From Deltaproteobacteria bacterium (GTDB lineage Bacteria; Bdellovibrionota; UBA1018), in assembly GCA_016194835.1 (NCBI GenBank), contig JACQAU010000098.1, forward strand, positions 1 to 18,885: a stretch of 18,885 bases of DNA, read 5' to 3'. The notes under the pieces were generated by a model, which ran no database searches, was not told where the DNA came from, and saw nothing but the letters and a program-made list of their open reading frames with translations. Shown here piece by piece: positions 1-7,126 of the stretch. The translations under genes were made by a program, and so were the position numbers. Numbering within the stretch: the stretch's first letter is position 1; every line of letters begins with the position of its first letter.

Positions 1-571
1 GCAGCGTATTTTTTCTGCTCAAAATACGATTTTCATCAAAGATCAGTTCTTATTTGATCGAAATGTTGTATTAGCATTGTTGCAAAAAAAAGAAGCAACT
101 CCAGAAATAAAAATACGAGCTCTTTTAGAACCATTAGAAATAGCAAAGCCAAAGGGAATGCCAAATATTTTATACTTGAACCTAATGAAAGAAGCTGGCA
201 TAGACATTAGAAAACCAAAATTAAAAGGAACCGTAATCATTAATCAAGAGTACCATGGTAAAACAATCTCTTTTGATGGTGAAACAGTAATTGCTGGATC
301 TGCCAATAAAGACCAATCCACGATGTTTGGTTCTTTTAGAGAAGAACAGCTCGAAGCTTTTGATTCCGAAGCAACCAAAATACATGACCAGGCTTTTTTA
401 GATGAAACATGGAAAAATGATCCAAACACAGAAGAGTTTGATCTTAATCCAAAAGATTTTGAGTTCCTGGCAGGATACAAAGATCTTAGTGGCAATCAAC
501 TAACCCCAGAAAATTTCTTAGATTTATTAAGAAATATGCTTTCCGTGCTATACGACACAAATCGGATTTAG
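1..571 (+). CDS. phospholipase D-like domain protein, 3' end only
   Basis: The frame is open from base 2 to a TAG at 569-571, so the gene starts outside the window and about 189 C-terminal residues are visible. A complete HKD signature lies at bases 254-307: His-x-Lys-x4-Asp-x6-Gly-Ser-x-Asn, read as HGKTISFD then GSAN. This is the hallmark of the phospholipase D superfamily, in which two such motifs form one active site that cleaves phosphodiester bonds in phospholipids or nucleic acids. Only the second motif can be seen here; the first should lie upstream. The text before it (residues reading IFIKDQFLFD) also fits the family. After the motif the protein runs about 85 more residues without a recognisable domain. 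Substrate and cellular location cannot be told from this part. An internal TTG at 77 is not the real start. Confidence 0.8.
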   Translation, partial: QRIFSAQNTIFIKDQFLFDRNVVLALLQKKEATPEIKIRALLEPLEIAKPKGMPNILYLNLMKEAGIDIRKPKLKGTVIINQEYHGKTISFDGETVIAGSANKDQSTMFGSFREEQLEAFDSEATKIHDQAFLDETWKNDPNTEEFDLNPKDFEFLAGYKDLSGNQLTPENFLDLLRNMLSVLYDTNRI

Positions 572-640
572 TTTCAGTTTCAAAATGACTCTAGTTTATT
601 TCTGCACCACATAAAATAATCAAAGAATTCCACAAACCAC

Positions 641-657
641 TTGGCACACGAATTGCA
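641..657 (+). promoter_or_regulatory. sigma-54 (RpoN) -24/-12 promoter
   Basis: TTGGCAC, five bases (ACGAA), then TTGCA match the sigma-54 consensus TGGCAC-N5-TTGC at every defined position. The invariant GG (643-644) and GC (655-656) are separated by exactly 10 bases. Transcription should start near 667-669 and read into the secreted DUF3011-like gene at 830, giving a leader of about 160 bases. Promoters of this class are silent without an AAA+ activator, and one is encoded in this window at 11640-12983. The -12 element is also part of a small inverted repeat, ATTGCA-TT-TGCAAT (652-665). Confidence 0.8.
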
Positions 658-729
658 TTTGCAATAAAGCACAGCCTTCAAAATGGATGAGGGGGGAATC
701 AAAGTGGGTCAAAGATGGAACTCTGAAAC

Positions 730-763
730 CAGGAATTTGGTTTCGTAAGAAGCCAAATTCCTG
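730..763 (+). promoter_or_regulatory. leader hairpin with GUAA tetraloop
   Basis: Arms 730-744 and 749-763 pair over 15 base pairs with a single G-U wobble (741/752). They close a GTAA loop (745-748), a GNRA tetraloop in RNA, on a C-G pair. It lies in the predicted leader of the gene at 830, about 65 bases upstream of the start codon. No run of T follows, so it is not an ordinary intrinsic terminator. A role in mRNA stability or in regulator binding is inference. Confidence 0.6.
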
Positions 764-793
764 CATCTTCACTTAAAATATTTTTAAAAAAAC

Positions 794-807
794 CCTGCAT
801 ATGCAGG
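794..807 (+). repeat. 14-bp perfect palindrome upstream of the ribosome binding site
   Basis: CCTGCATATGCAGG is a perfect palindrome located just upstream of the AAAGGGGG Shine-Dalgarno tract (815-822) of the gene at 830. It could be an operator for a dimeric protein or a weak hairpin in the leader. There is no direct evidence for either. Confidence 0.4.
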
Positions 808-829
808 AAAAACAAAGGGGGATAATAAA

Positions 830-1483
830 ATGAAACAGAAAATAAACACTTGGTTTGCAATGCTCGTAATACTGTGTGCGCCAGCCTTTGCACACGCAAT
901 GCATTGGAACGCACCAAACATAATGGCTGCAGCTCATGATGTAGACACGAAAGCTGAATTATTGCATGAAACCGTGCATAACCTCACCGGAGGTAGTCAA
1001 CTTGGTGATGCGGCGCATGCTTTAGCTGATGCAGCCGAACACTTACACGAAGTGGTAGAAATGGGAGCTGACATCGATCATATAAGAGAAGACTTTCAAG
1101 ATGTTAGCAATGCACTAGATAATCTAAGACGCGTTTATCACACAGTATCTTATGATATTATGTTTCGCACTAGACGCATGCTCAGAGACTTAGAGCATTC
1201 TTTCTTTACTCTTCGCATGGCAGTTTACGAAGATGGCGGTCACTTTCCACCACCACCACCTCCAGGTCCAGTAGTGAGACAAATTGCATGCAGCAGCGTA
1301 AATTTTACACAGCAAAATTGCTATGTAGGCAGTGCTGGTAGTGCCTTGGATGTAAATTTGGTTGCTCAGTATTCAAACAGACCTTGCATCAAAAACTCAA
1401 ACTTTGGAATCACTGGTGACCAAACAGCAATTTGGGTAAGCGGTGGTTGCAGAGGCTTATTTAATGTAACAGTTCGGCAATAA
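830..1483 (+). CDS. secreted His-rich protein with C-terminal DUF3011-like domain
   Basis: This is a 217-residue protein. Residues 1-23 form a signal peptide (MKQK, hydrophobic core, cut near AFAHA), so it is exported. Residues 25-138 are helical and rich in His (11 in this stretch) and acidic residues, with heptad-like patterns suggesting a coiled or bundled domain. A proline run at 140-147 is a linker. Residues 151-213 resemble DUF3011: CSS near the start, four cysteines (154, 164, 186, 207), and the IWVSGGCRGLF ending typical of that lectin-like, cell-wall-associated domain. The function is not known; the cysteines could form two disulfides. The ATG follows a strong AAAGGGGG ribosome site. 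The gene is a single transcription unit, with a sigma-54 promoter and structured leader upstream and an intrinsic terminator downstream. The DUF3011 assignment is from memory of the family pattern. Confidence 0.75.
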   Translation: MKQKINTWFAMLVILCAPAFAHAMHWNAPNIMAAAHDVDTKAELLHETVHNLTGGSQLGDAAHALADAAEHLHEVVEMGADIDHIREDFQDVSNALDNLRRVYHTVSYDIMFRTRRMLRDLEHSFFTLRMAVYEDGGHFPPPPPPGPVVRQIACSSVNFTQQNCYVGSAGSALDVNLVAQYSNRPCIKNSNFGITGDQTAIWVSGGCRGLFNVTVRQ

Positions 1484-1508
1484 ATTAGTTTTAACAACTG
1501 TGCGTCCT

Positions 1509-1545
1509 AAAAAGAGGGGGTCCAAAAGATCCCCTCTTTTTTTAT
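1509..1545 (+). terminator. intrinsic terminator after the DUF3011-like gene
   Basis: Arms 1511-1522 and 1528-1539 (AAAGAGGGG with CCCCTCTTT, extended inward by three pairs including one G-U) enclose a CAAAA loop. They are followed by an unbroken T run to 1543. This is a strong Rho-independent terminator and isolates the gene at 830 from the operon at 1597. Confidence 0.9.
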
Positions 1546-1580
1546 ACATTTATAGAGCACTAGTTCTATTTTTAAAGTTA

Positions 1581-1606
1581 TGCTAAGTACTAATTAATGC
1601 TTAGCA
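1581..1606 (+). promoter_or_regulatory. hairpin enclosing the moeB-like start codon
   Basis: TGCTAAG (1581-1587) and CTTAGCA (1600-1606) are perfect inverted arms around a 12-base loop that ends with the ATG at 1597-1599. No good ribosome site precedes the start. The arrangement could lower or gate translation, but a 7-bp AT-rich stem is weak. Confidence 0.35.
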
Positions 1607-2715
1607 CAGAAGAACTAAAGCGATATCAAAAACAACTTGTACTGGCAGACATAGGTCCCGAAGGTCAAAAAGCTTTAAAACGAAGCAAAGTCTTATGTGT
1701 AGGAGCGGGAGGACTGGGTTGCCCAAGTTTAATTTATCTCACAGCTACAGGTGTTGGAGAACTTGGCATTATTGATCCAGACAAAGTAGATCTTACAAAT
1801 TTACACCGACAAGTACTTTTTACAGAAAAAGACATAGGACAGTCAAAAGTCAACGTAGCCAAAGAAAAACTTACAGAACTAAACCACAATGTTTCGATTA
1901 AAATTTTTCCTTTTGAGTTAACTATTAAAAATTCTTTAGAGATTTTCAAAAATTATGATTTAGTATTAGATGGTACAGATAATTTCGAAGCAAAATTTCT
2001 TATCAATGATACTGCTGTAAAATGCGAGATACCAGTAGTGTATGCCTCACTTTCACAGTGGGAAGGGCAGTTGGCTACTTTTTATGCTAAAAGTGGCGGA
2101 CCTTGCTATCGCTGTATTTACCCTACTCCACCCAAAGACATGATATTGAATTGCGAACAAGCAGGCATTTTATGTGCTTTAGCAGGAGTAATGGGCACAC
2201 TCCAGGCATTCGAGGCTATTAAAGTACTTTTGACCAAGCAGTTTAAATATAAAAATTTTGATTATTCGAAACTTTTACATTTTGATGCTATGAAGATGCA
2301 GTTTCAAACGCTTAAAATAGAAAAAGACAAAAATTGCCCTGTGTGTTCACTACCAACAGAAAAAATTGTACTAAAAGAAACACAATCAGTCTTGTGTCAG
2401 ACAGGTTTTGATTTAGCAATATCAGTAAAAGAAGTGCAAGACAAAGATTTATCTCAATACGTTTTTATAGACATAAGAGAACCTTTTGAGTGGAAACTTG
2501 GTCATATAGAAAACGCTATTCATTGGCCTTTATCAAAACTTAAAAGCCATGAATTTCCTAATTTAGACAATATGGAAAAAATAATTCTTTATTGTCAAAG
2601 CGGAATTAGAACAAAAGAAGCTGTACAATTATTTAAAGATCACGGATATACAAATGTGTCTTATCTAAAAGAAGGATTTTCACATTGGCAGGGGCCTGTG
2701 GTAACCTGCTCATAA
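1597..2715 (+). CDS. moeB: MoeB/ThiF-type adenylyltransferase with rhodanese domain
   Basis: This is a 372-residue E1-like enzyme that adenylates the C-terminal Gly of a sulfur-carrier protein (MoaD or ThiS type). A fused rhodanese domain is expected to supply sulfur, as in MOCS3/MoeZ. The nucleotide-binding GAGGLG is at residues 36-41, with LHRQ at 69-72 and the DGTDN motif at 125-129. Zinc cysteines are the CxxC pairs 170/173 and 247/250. Cys186 or Cys193 lies in the region of the E1-like cysteine. The rhodanese domain occupies about 275-370, with active-site loop CQSGIR starting at Cys333. Length is normal for the fusion. The ATG sits in the loop of a 7-bp hairpin (1581-1606) without a clear Shine-Dalgarno. 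It is the first gene of a three-gene run. Whether it serves molybdopterin, thiamine or another sulfur pathway cannot be decided here because no partner carrier protein is present. Confidence 0.88.
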   Translation: MLSTEELKRYQKQLVLADIGPEGQKALKRSKVLCVGAGGLGCPSLIYLTATGVGELGIIDPDKVDLTNLHRQVLFTEKDIGQSKVNVAKEKLTELNHNVSIKIFPFELTIKNSLEIFKNYDLVLDGTDNFEAKFLINDTAVKCEIPVVYASLSQWEGQLATFYAKSGGPCYRCIYPTPPKDMILNCEQAGILCALAGVMGTLQAFEAIKVLLTKQFKYKNFDYSKLLHFDAMKMQFQTLKIEKDKNCPVCSLPTEKIVLKETQSVLCQTGFDLAISVKEVQDKDLSQYVFIDIREPFEWKLGHIENAIHWPLSKLKSHEFPNLDNMEKIILYCQSGIRTKEAVQLFKDHGYTNVSYLKEGFSHWQGPVVTCS

Positions 2716-2732
2716 TCACTGGAGATCTGTAT

Positions 2733-4466
2733 ATGAAGAAAACATTAAGTTTCATGCGTTCTCTTTGCATGGGTCAAATCGAAGAAGACATCATAATACC
2801 ATTCCCAAAACTAGAAGCCTCAGAGCAATCAGCCGTAAAAGACATGATTAATTCTATCGAAAACTGGCTTAAAACTAAAAAAGATGACTTTCGTAAGTGG
2901 GATCGAAAAGGCGAAATGCCTCTAGAGTTTATTAAAGAAATGAAAAACTACGGTCTCTTTAGTCTCATCATACCTGAACAATATGGCGGTTTGGGGCTTA
3001 AAAGCAAAGCTTACTCGCGCATAATGCAAGAAATTAGCAAATATGATGGTTCTGTAGCACTTACTGCAGGAGCACATAGTTCTATTGGGATGAGGGGACT
3101 ATTACTGTTTGGCACTGAGGAACAAAAGAAAAAGTACTTACCTAAACTGGCTACAGGCGAAATGATTGCAGCCTTTGGTCTTACTGAAGCTGGTGCTGGT
3201 TCAGATGCGGCTTCTATTAAAACTAAAGCCACAAGAGATGGAAAAAATTGGATTTTAGATGGGGAAAAAATCTGGATCACAAATGGAGGAATCGCTAATT
3301 TTTTTACAGTCTTTGCGCGCACTGATGGACCCGAAGGTCAGATGACAGCTTTTATAGTTACACGAGACATGCACGGAGTGAGTTCAGGGCCACATGAAGA
3401 CAAGATGGGTCTTAGGGCAAGTTCGACTACTACAATACATTTTGATAAAGTTCACGTACCTTCTGAAAACGTGCTCGGAGAAGAAGGCAAAGGTTTTAAG
3501 GTAGCCATGACGATTTTAAACAATGGCCGCATTGGTTTGGGAGGCGGATGCGTTGGCGCCATGAAACGCTGTATAGAGCTTGCAACACAGCAAGCAAAAA
3601 ATCGAACACAATTTGGCCGTCCTATTTTTGAATTTGGGCTTGTAAAACAAAAACTGGGTCACATGGTTGTCGAATGTTATGCATCTGAATCCGCAGTGAC
3701 CATGGTTTCAGGCCTGATAGATCATGGATCTAGTGACTTTGCGGTAGAAGCCGCGATTAGCAAAGTTTTTGCATCGGAGTGTCTTTGGAGAACCGTTGAT
3801 GAGTCATTGCAAATTGCTGCTGGCAATGGGTACATGTGCGAATTTCCGTACGAAAGGATTTTAAGAGACTGCCGGGTAAACCGCATTTTTGAAGGCACAA
3901 ATGATATTTTAAGACTTTTCATTGCGTTAACTGCAATGAATGATGTCGGCAAACAACTGAAAGAATTAAGTAGTTCATTAGAGGGAATTTTCAATGACCC
4001 AATCAAAGGGTTTGGAGTCTTATCAGAATATACTTTAAAACGAGTTTCGCATGTTACCGGCATTGGGGGAACAAAAAGTGCTTTCACAAAGTTACATGCT
4101 TCACTAAAAGACAAAGCAGAGATTTTCGAAGACTCGACTCGTGATTTAGCTCAAGCAGCAGATCGAATTATACGCAAGCATGGCAAAAATATTATTGGCA
4201 AACAATTTGCTACACGGAGATTGGCGGACATCATGATAGATTTGTTTGTCTTTGGAAGTGTTTTGAGCAGAGTAAATTCTGCAATTGAGGAACATGGCCT
4301 AACAAAATCAACCAAGGAGCTAGAAATATTAGAAGTTTTTGCCGGCCAGGTTTATCGAAGGGTAAAGAGTAATTTTGGCAAGATTGATAACAATGATGAC
4401 GAGCTCATAAAATCACTTGCGGATCATGCGGTAGAAAATGAGCGCTATATTTGGGATACGGTGTAA
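2733..4466 (+). CDS. acyl-CoA dehydrogenase, VLCAD/ACAD9-type
   Basis: This FAD-dependent enzyme would carry out the first step of fatty acid beta-oxidation, converting acyl-CoA to trans-2-enoyl-CoA. The start chosen is the ATG at 2733, with GGAG eight bases upstream. An in-frame ATG at 2685 would overlap the previous gene and has no ribosome site. The 577 residues include the FAD-site signature AFGLTEAGAGSDAASI, the WITNGG segment, the RTQFGRPIFEF stretch, and RIFEGTNDILRLF with catalytic Glu387. The base in this EGTND position, plus about 180 extra C-terminal residues, is the pattern of the long-chain VLCAD/ACAD9 branch, not of the short-chain ACADs. It lies 17 bases after the moeB-like gene and one base before the peroxidase gene, so they are co-transcribed. 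No electron-transfer flavoprotein gene is in the window. Exact chain-length preference is inferred only. Confidence 0.92.
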   Translation: MKKTLSFMRSLCMGQIEEDIIIPFPKLEASEQSAVKDMINSIENWLKTKKDDFRKWDRKGEMPLEFIKEMKNYGLFSLIIPEQYGGLGLKSKAYSRIMQEISKYDGSVALTAGAHSSIGMRGLLLFGTEEQKKKYLPKLATGEMIAAFGLTEAGAGSDAASIKTKATRDGKNWILDGEKIWITNGGIANFFTVFARTDGPEGQMTAFIVTRDMHGVSSGPHEDKMGLRASSTTTIHFDKVHVPSENVLGEEGKGFKVAMTILNNGRIGLGGGCVGAMKRCIELATQQAKNRTQFGRPIFEFGLVKQKLGHMVVECYASESAVTMVSGLIDHGSSDFAVEAAISKVFASECLWRTVDESLQIAAGNGYMCEFPYERILRDCRVNRIFEGTNDILRLFIALTAMNDVGKQLKELSSSLEGIFNDPIKGFGVLSEYTLKRVSHVTGIGGTKSAFTKLHASLKDKAEIFEDSTRDLAQAADRIIRKHGKNIIGKQFATRRLADIMIDLFVFGSVLSRVNSAIEEHGLTKSTKELEILEVFAGQVYRRVKSNFGKIDNNDDELIKSLADHAVENERYIWDTV

Positions 4467-4467
4467 A

Positions 4468-4950
4468 ATGTCGATTTATTCTATTTTAGTAAAAACAATA
4501 GATGGAGAAGAAACAACATTAAAACAATATGAAGGCAAGTATATTCTTATTGTCAATGTAGCTTCAGAGTGCGGATTTACGGTTCAGTATGAGGGATTAG
4601 AGGATTTATATAAAAAATATAAGCATAAAAATTTTATAGTATTAGGTTTTCCTTGTGATCAATTTGGTCATCAAGAACCAGGAAGCGAGAAAGAAATAGA
4701 GAGTTTTTGCAAAATCAAGTTTGGAGTGACATTTCCATTATTTTCTAAAATCAAAGTAAATGGCCCCGATACTCACCCTTTGTATGTTTATCTAAAAAAA
4801 GCAGCAAAGGGTATTTTAGGGACTCAAGCTATTAAATGGAATTTTACAAAATTTTTAGTTGACCCAAAAGGAAATGTTTTAAAGCGTTATTCATCGCAAA
4901 CCAAACCAGAAGCGATTGATAAAGAGCTAGAAAAACTACTGAATTTATAA
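4468..4950 (+). CDS. glutathione peroxidase family protein (probably thioredoxin-dependent)
   Basis: This 160-residue thiol peroxidase reduces hydrogen peroxide and lipid hydroperoxides. The catalytic tetrad is visible: Cys35 in VASECGF, Gln69 in GHQEPGS, and Trp124-Asn125 in KWNFTKF. FPCDQFG is the second family signature. Cys81, at the start of the CKIKFGVTFPLF segment, fits the resolving cysteine of the two-cysteine members that use thioredoxin instead of glutathione. The first signature reads CGFTVQY where Pro is usual before Gln. The ATG at 4468 follows the previous stop by one base, indicating translational coupling. A start at 4438 within the preceding gene is less likely. Being encoded with an acyl-CoA dehydrogenase suggests protection against lipid peroxides, but this is inference. 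No signal peptide is seen, so it should be cytoplasmic. Confidence 0.92.
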   Translation: MSIYSILVKTIDGEETTLKQYEGKYILIVNVASECGFTVQYEGLEDLYKKYKHKNFIVLGFPCDQFGHQEPGSEKEIESFCKIKFGVTFPLFSKIKVNGPDTHPLYVYLKKAAKGILGTQAIKWNFTKFLVDPKGNVLKRYSSQTKPEAIDKELEKLLNL

Positions 4951-5044
4951 TTAGATTTACTTAAAAATAATAAATCTGTTGACTCAATGCATATAAAAAT
5001 GGAGGATTATAGTGTAATAGTCAGATTTTTGGGGGCTTGAGCTT

Positions 5045-7108
5045 ATGGGGAATAGAAATTATCAAAATAATAGCCGAAATAAAAAATTACTTTTTACCGT
5101 TGTTACAGCATGTTTAATTCTGGTTTATGAAAAGAACATCCTTGCAGATTGCGCTAGTGACCCAAACGAATGCACTATGCTTGAATTGCAGCAAAAAAAG
5201 AGAGATCTAGATGCCATAATAAACGGCAGCCCCGGCCATCCAGCAAGACCGCTAAACCCCGCAGAACAAGCACAATTGACAAATCTCAATAATATTCTCA
5301 ATGAAAAAAGAGGAGAAATTAAAGACTTAGATAAAGACATTAAATACGACAATAACCGAGCACTAGAACGACAAAATGATTCTGACAACTACAAAAGAGA
5401 TCCACTACAAACAGCTGGGGTAGAAGCTCTTTTAGACAAAGCAGAAGACGAGGACTGTCCGTTTTCAACATCTGAAATCTGGCAAAAAAGTTGTAACACT
5501 GGTTTTATCCAGGCAGGCAAAGTAGTTGGCGCAGTTGGACAAATGGGAGGATCACTCGCTGTAGCCAGTCAATCACAAAGTTCACAACTAGACGCCGCTC
5601 AAAAGGGAACACAATCAGCTAACCTCGAAGCTGCAGCCTCAACACAAAAAATGGCAGCTAATATTCAAATGGGATTAGGCGCAGTACAACTAGCAATTGG
5701 TATTTCTGAATTTGCAATGGCTGGTGGAGCTAAAAAAAACGCTGCAGAAATTAAAAATAGTCAACTAACCGGCCTGTATCACACAGCAGACCCCGACAAC
5801 GACGGCAAAAAAATTATACAAAATGATGAAAAAACTGCCAAAGGTGGCCAAGAAGCAAGTGAACAAGCCCATATTTCATCTAGTGAATATCGCTCCGACA
5901 CTGCAATCAGAGTCATGGAACTAAATAAACTAGGAAAAGTTTATACCATTGAAAATACAAAGAAGAAAATAATAGAAGCTATCGATAATGCCGGAGAGCG
6001 ACTAAAAATAAAGGGTTTAGCGCAGGCAGCAGCAGCGGGGGCAGTGGCGGCACCATTAGCCGGTCCTGCATTAGAACAAGCAATCGAAGCAGCACAAGAG
6101 CAAGCAAAAGGTATTGTTAATGCAAATATGAATGTAGAAAATGGCATTCAAAATATCGAAACACAGTTAAGACATAGTGGTAATCCACATGTAGCACAGA
6201 TAGCTAGCGATCTTGAGGTCAAAAACACCATAGAACTAAATAAAAAAGACATTCAAAAAAGATCGGATGGCACTAACGACAAAATCACTGACATGAAAAA
6301 AGAATTTAAAAACGCTGCATCCAAAGGTGCAACTGAACAAAAAAATCTCGCCAAAGAAGCCGAGCAAGCCGGATTTCAAAACACAGCCAGTGGAGCCGGA
6401 CAACTGATACAAGGTTACTTCAACAAACTCGCTGCAGAAGAACTCGAAGAAGCCGCAGCTAAACTAAAACAAACAGAAAACAATCCTTTTGGTAATCCCA
6501 TTATTGCACCAAAATTTGCTGCTGCAACCGCGGGTGATGCCCTACCTCCAAGAATTGCAACAACCATAAGTGGCTCTGGCACTCCCCTGGATGCTGCAAC
6601 CAGCCCAAATGACGCCAAAGATGACAATAAGGACCTACAAAACGGACTTGGACCACCTATTGCTGAAATCCCCAAACCAGAAATATCACCTGGTCCATAT
6701 GGTGGCTTTATACCAATTCCTGGACAACAGGGAGGCGGTGGCACAGGAGGTGGAGGACTTGCACCAGGCTCTACACAACCTACTGATAACAGCGAAAGCG
6801 CAAGCGTAAGAGCTGACAGAGTTTTAAATCCTAATAACTATGTACCACCAGGCGGGGTGTCTGGTTCAAGCATGTCAAGTGGTGGTGGAGGAAGCGGAAA
6901 AGGCGATAGTGCTAGTGGCATTGATCTTTCAAGGGCTTTGGCTTTTTTACCACAAAAAAATGAAATTGGATCCAATATTTTACAATACGGAAACAACACA
7001 TATGGCAGTGGTCCTTTTTCTGTATATGACAAGAATGTAAATATTTTTGAACGCATTCACAAGGCATATCAGGAGAAAAATAAAGCTGGTCGCTTTACGG
7101 GTTTTTAA
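5045..7108 (+). CDS. large secreted or membrane-anchored protein, unknown family
   Basis: I do not recognise this 687-residue protein. It has an N-terminal export signal (about residues 13-35: basic, then a hydrophobic core, then an ADC cut region). An acidic Cys-containing region follows, and a long Ala/Gln/Lys-rich, mostly helical middle with hydrophobic patches near 205-230 and 325-350. The pattern suggests coiled coil or a phage-tail-like fibrous fold. Residues about 545-635 are rich in Gly, Pro and Ser and probably disordered. The last 75 residues end in a conserved-looking tail, NIFERIHKAYQEK, echoed in the next protein (SLFERVSNRYQ). The ATG at 5045 has a GGGGG tract about 11 bases upstream. 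The next gene starts 18 bases downstream, so the pair is an operon. A surface or periplasmic structural role is plausible; no enzyme motif is visible. Confidence 0.75.
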   Translation: MGNRNYQNNSRNKKLLFTVVTACLILVYEKNILADCASDPNECTMLELQQKKRDLDAIINGSPGHPARPLNPAEQAQLTNLNNILNEKRGEIKDLDKDIKYDNNRALERQNDSDNYKRDPLQTAGVEALLDKAEDEDCPFSTSEIWQKSCNTGFIQAGKVVGAVGQMGGSLAVASQSQSSQLDAAQKGTQSANLEAAASTQKMAANIQMGLGAVQLAIGISEFAMAGGAKKNAAEIKNSQLTGLYHTADPDNDGKKIIQNDEKTAKGGQEASEQAHISSSEYRSDTAIRVMELNKLGKVYTIENTKKKIIEAIDNAGERLKIKGLAQAAAAGAVAAPLAGPALEQAIEAAQEQAKGIVNANMNVENGIQNIETQLRHSGNPHVAQIASDLEVKNTIELNKKDIQKRSDGTNDKITDMKKEFKNAASKGATEQKNLAKEAEQAGFQNTASGAGQLIQGYFNKLAAEELEEAAAKLKQTENNPFGNPIIAPKFAAATAGDALPPRIATTISGSGTPLDAATSPNDAKDDNKDLQNGLGPPIAEIPKPEISPGPYGGFIPIPGQQGGGGTGGGGLAPGSTQPTDNSESASVRADRVLNPNNYVPPGGVSGSSMSSGGGGSGKGDSASGIDLSRALAFLPQKNEIGSNILQYGNNTYGSGPFSVYDKNVNIFERIHKAYQEKNKAGRFTGF

Positions 7109-7126
7109 TGACAGGAAATAAATAAA

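Noticed and set aside
4953..4977. AGATTTA/TAAATCT inverted repeat after the peroxidase gene as a terminator
   Set aside because: It is a weak AT-only 7-bp stem with a long loop and no clean T run.
4979..5013. TTGACT upstream of the gene at 5045 as a -35 with TATAGT as -10
   Set aside because: The spacing is 23 bases and no other -10 fits at 16-18, so no promoter is called.
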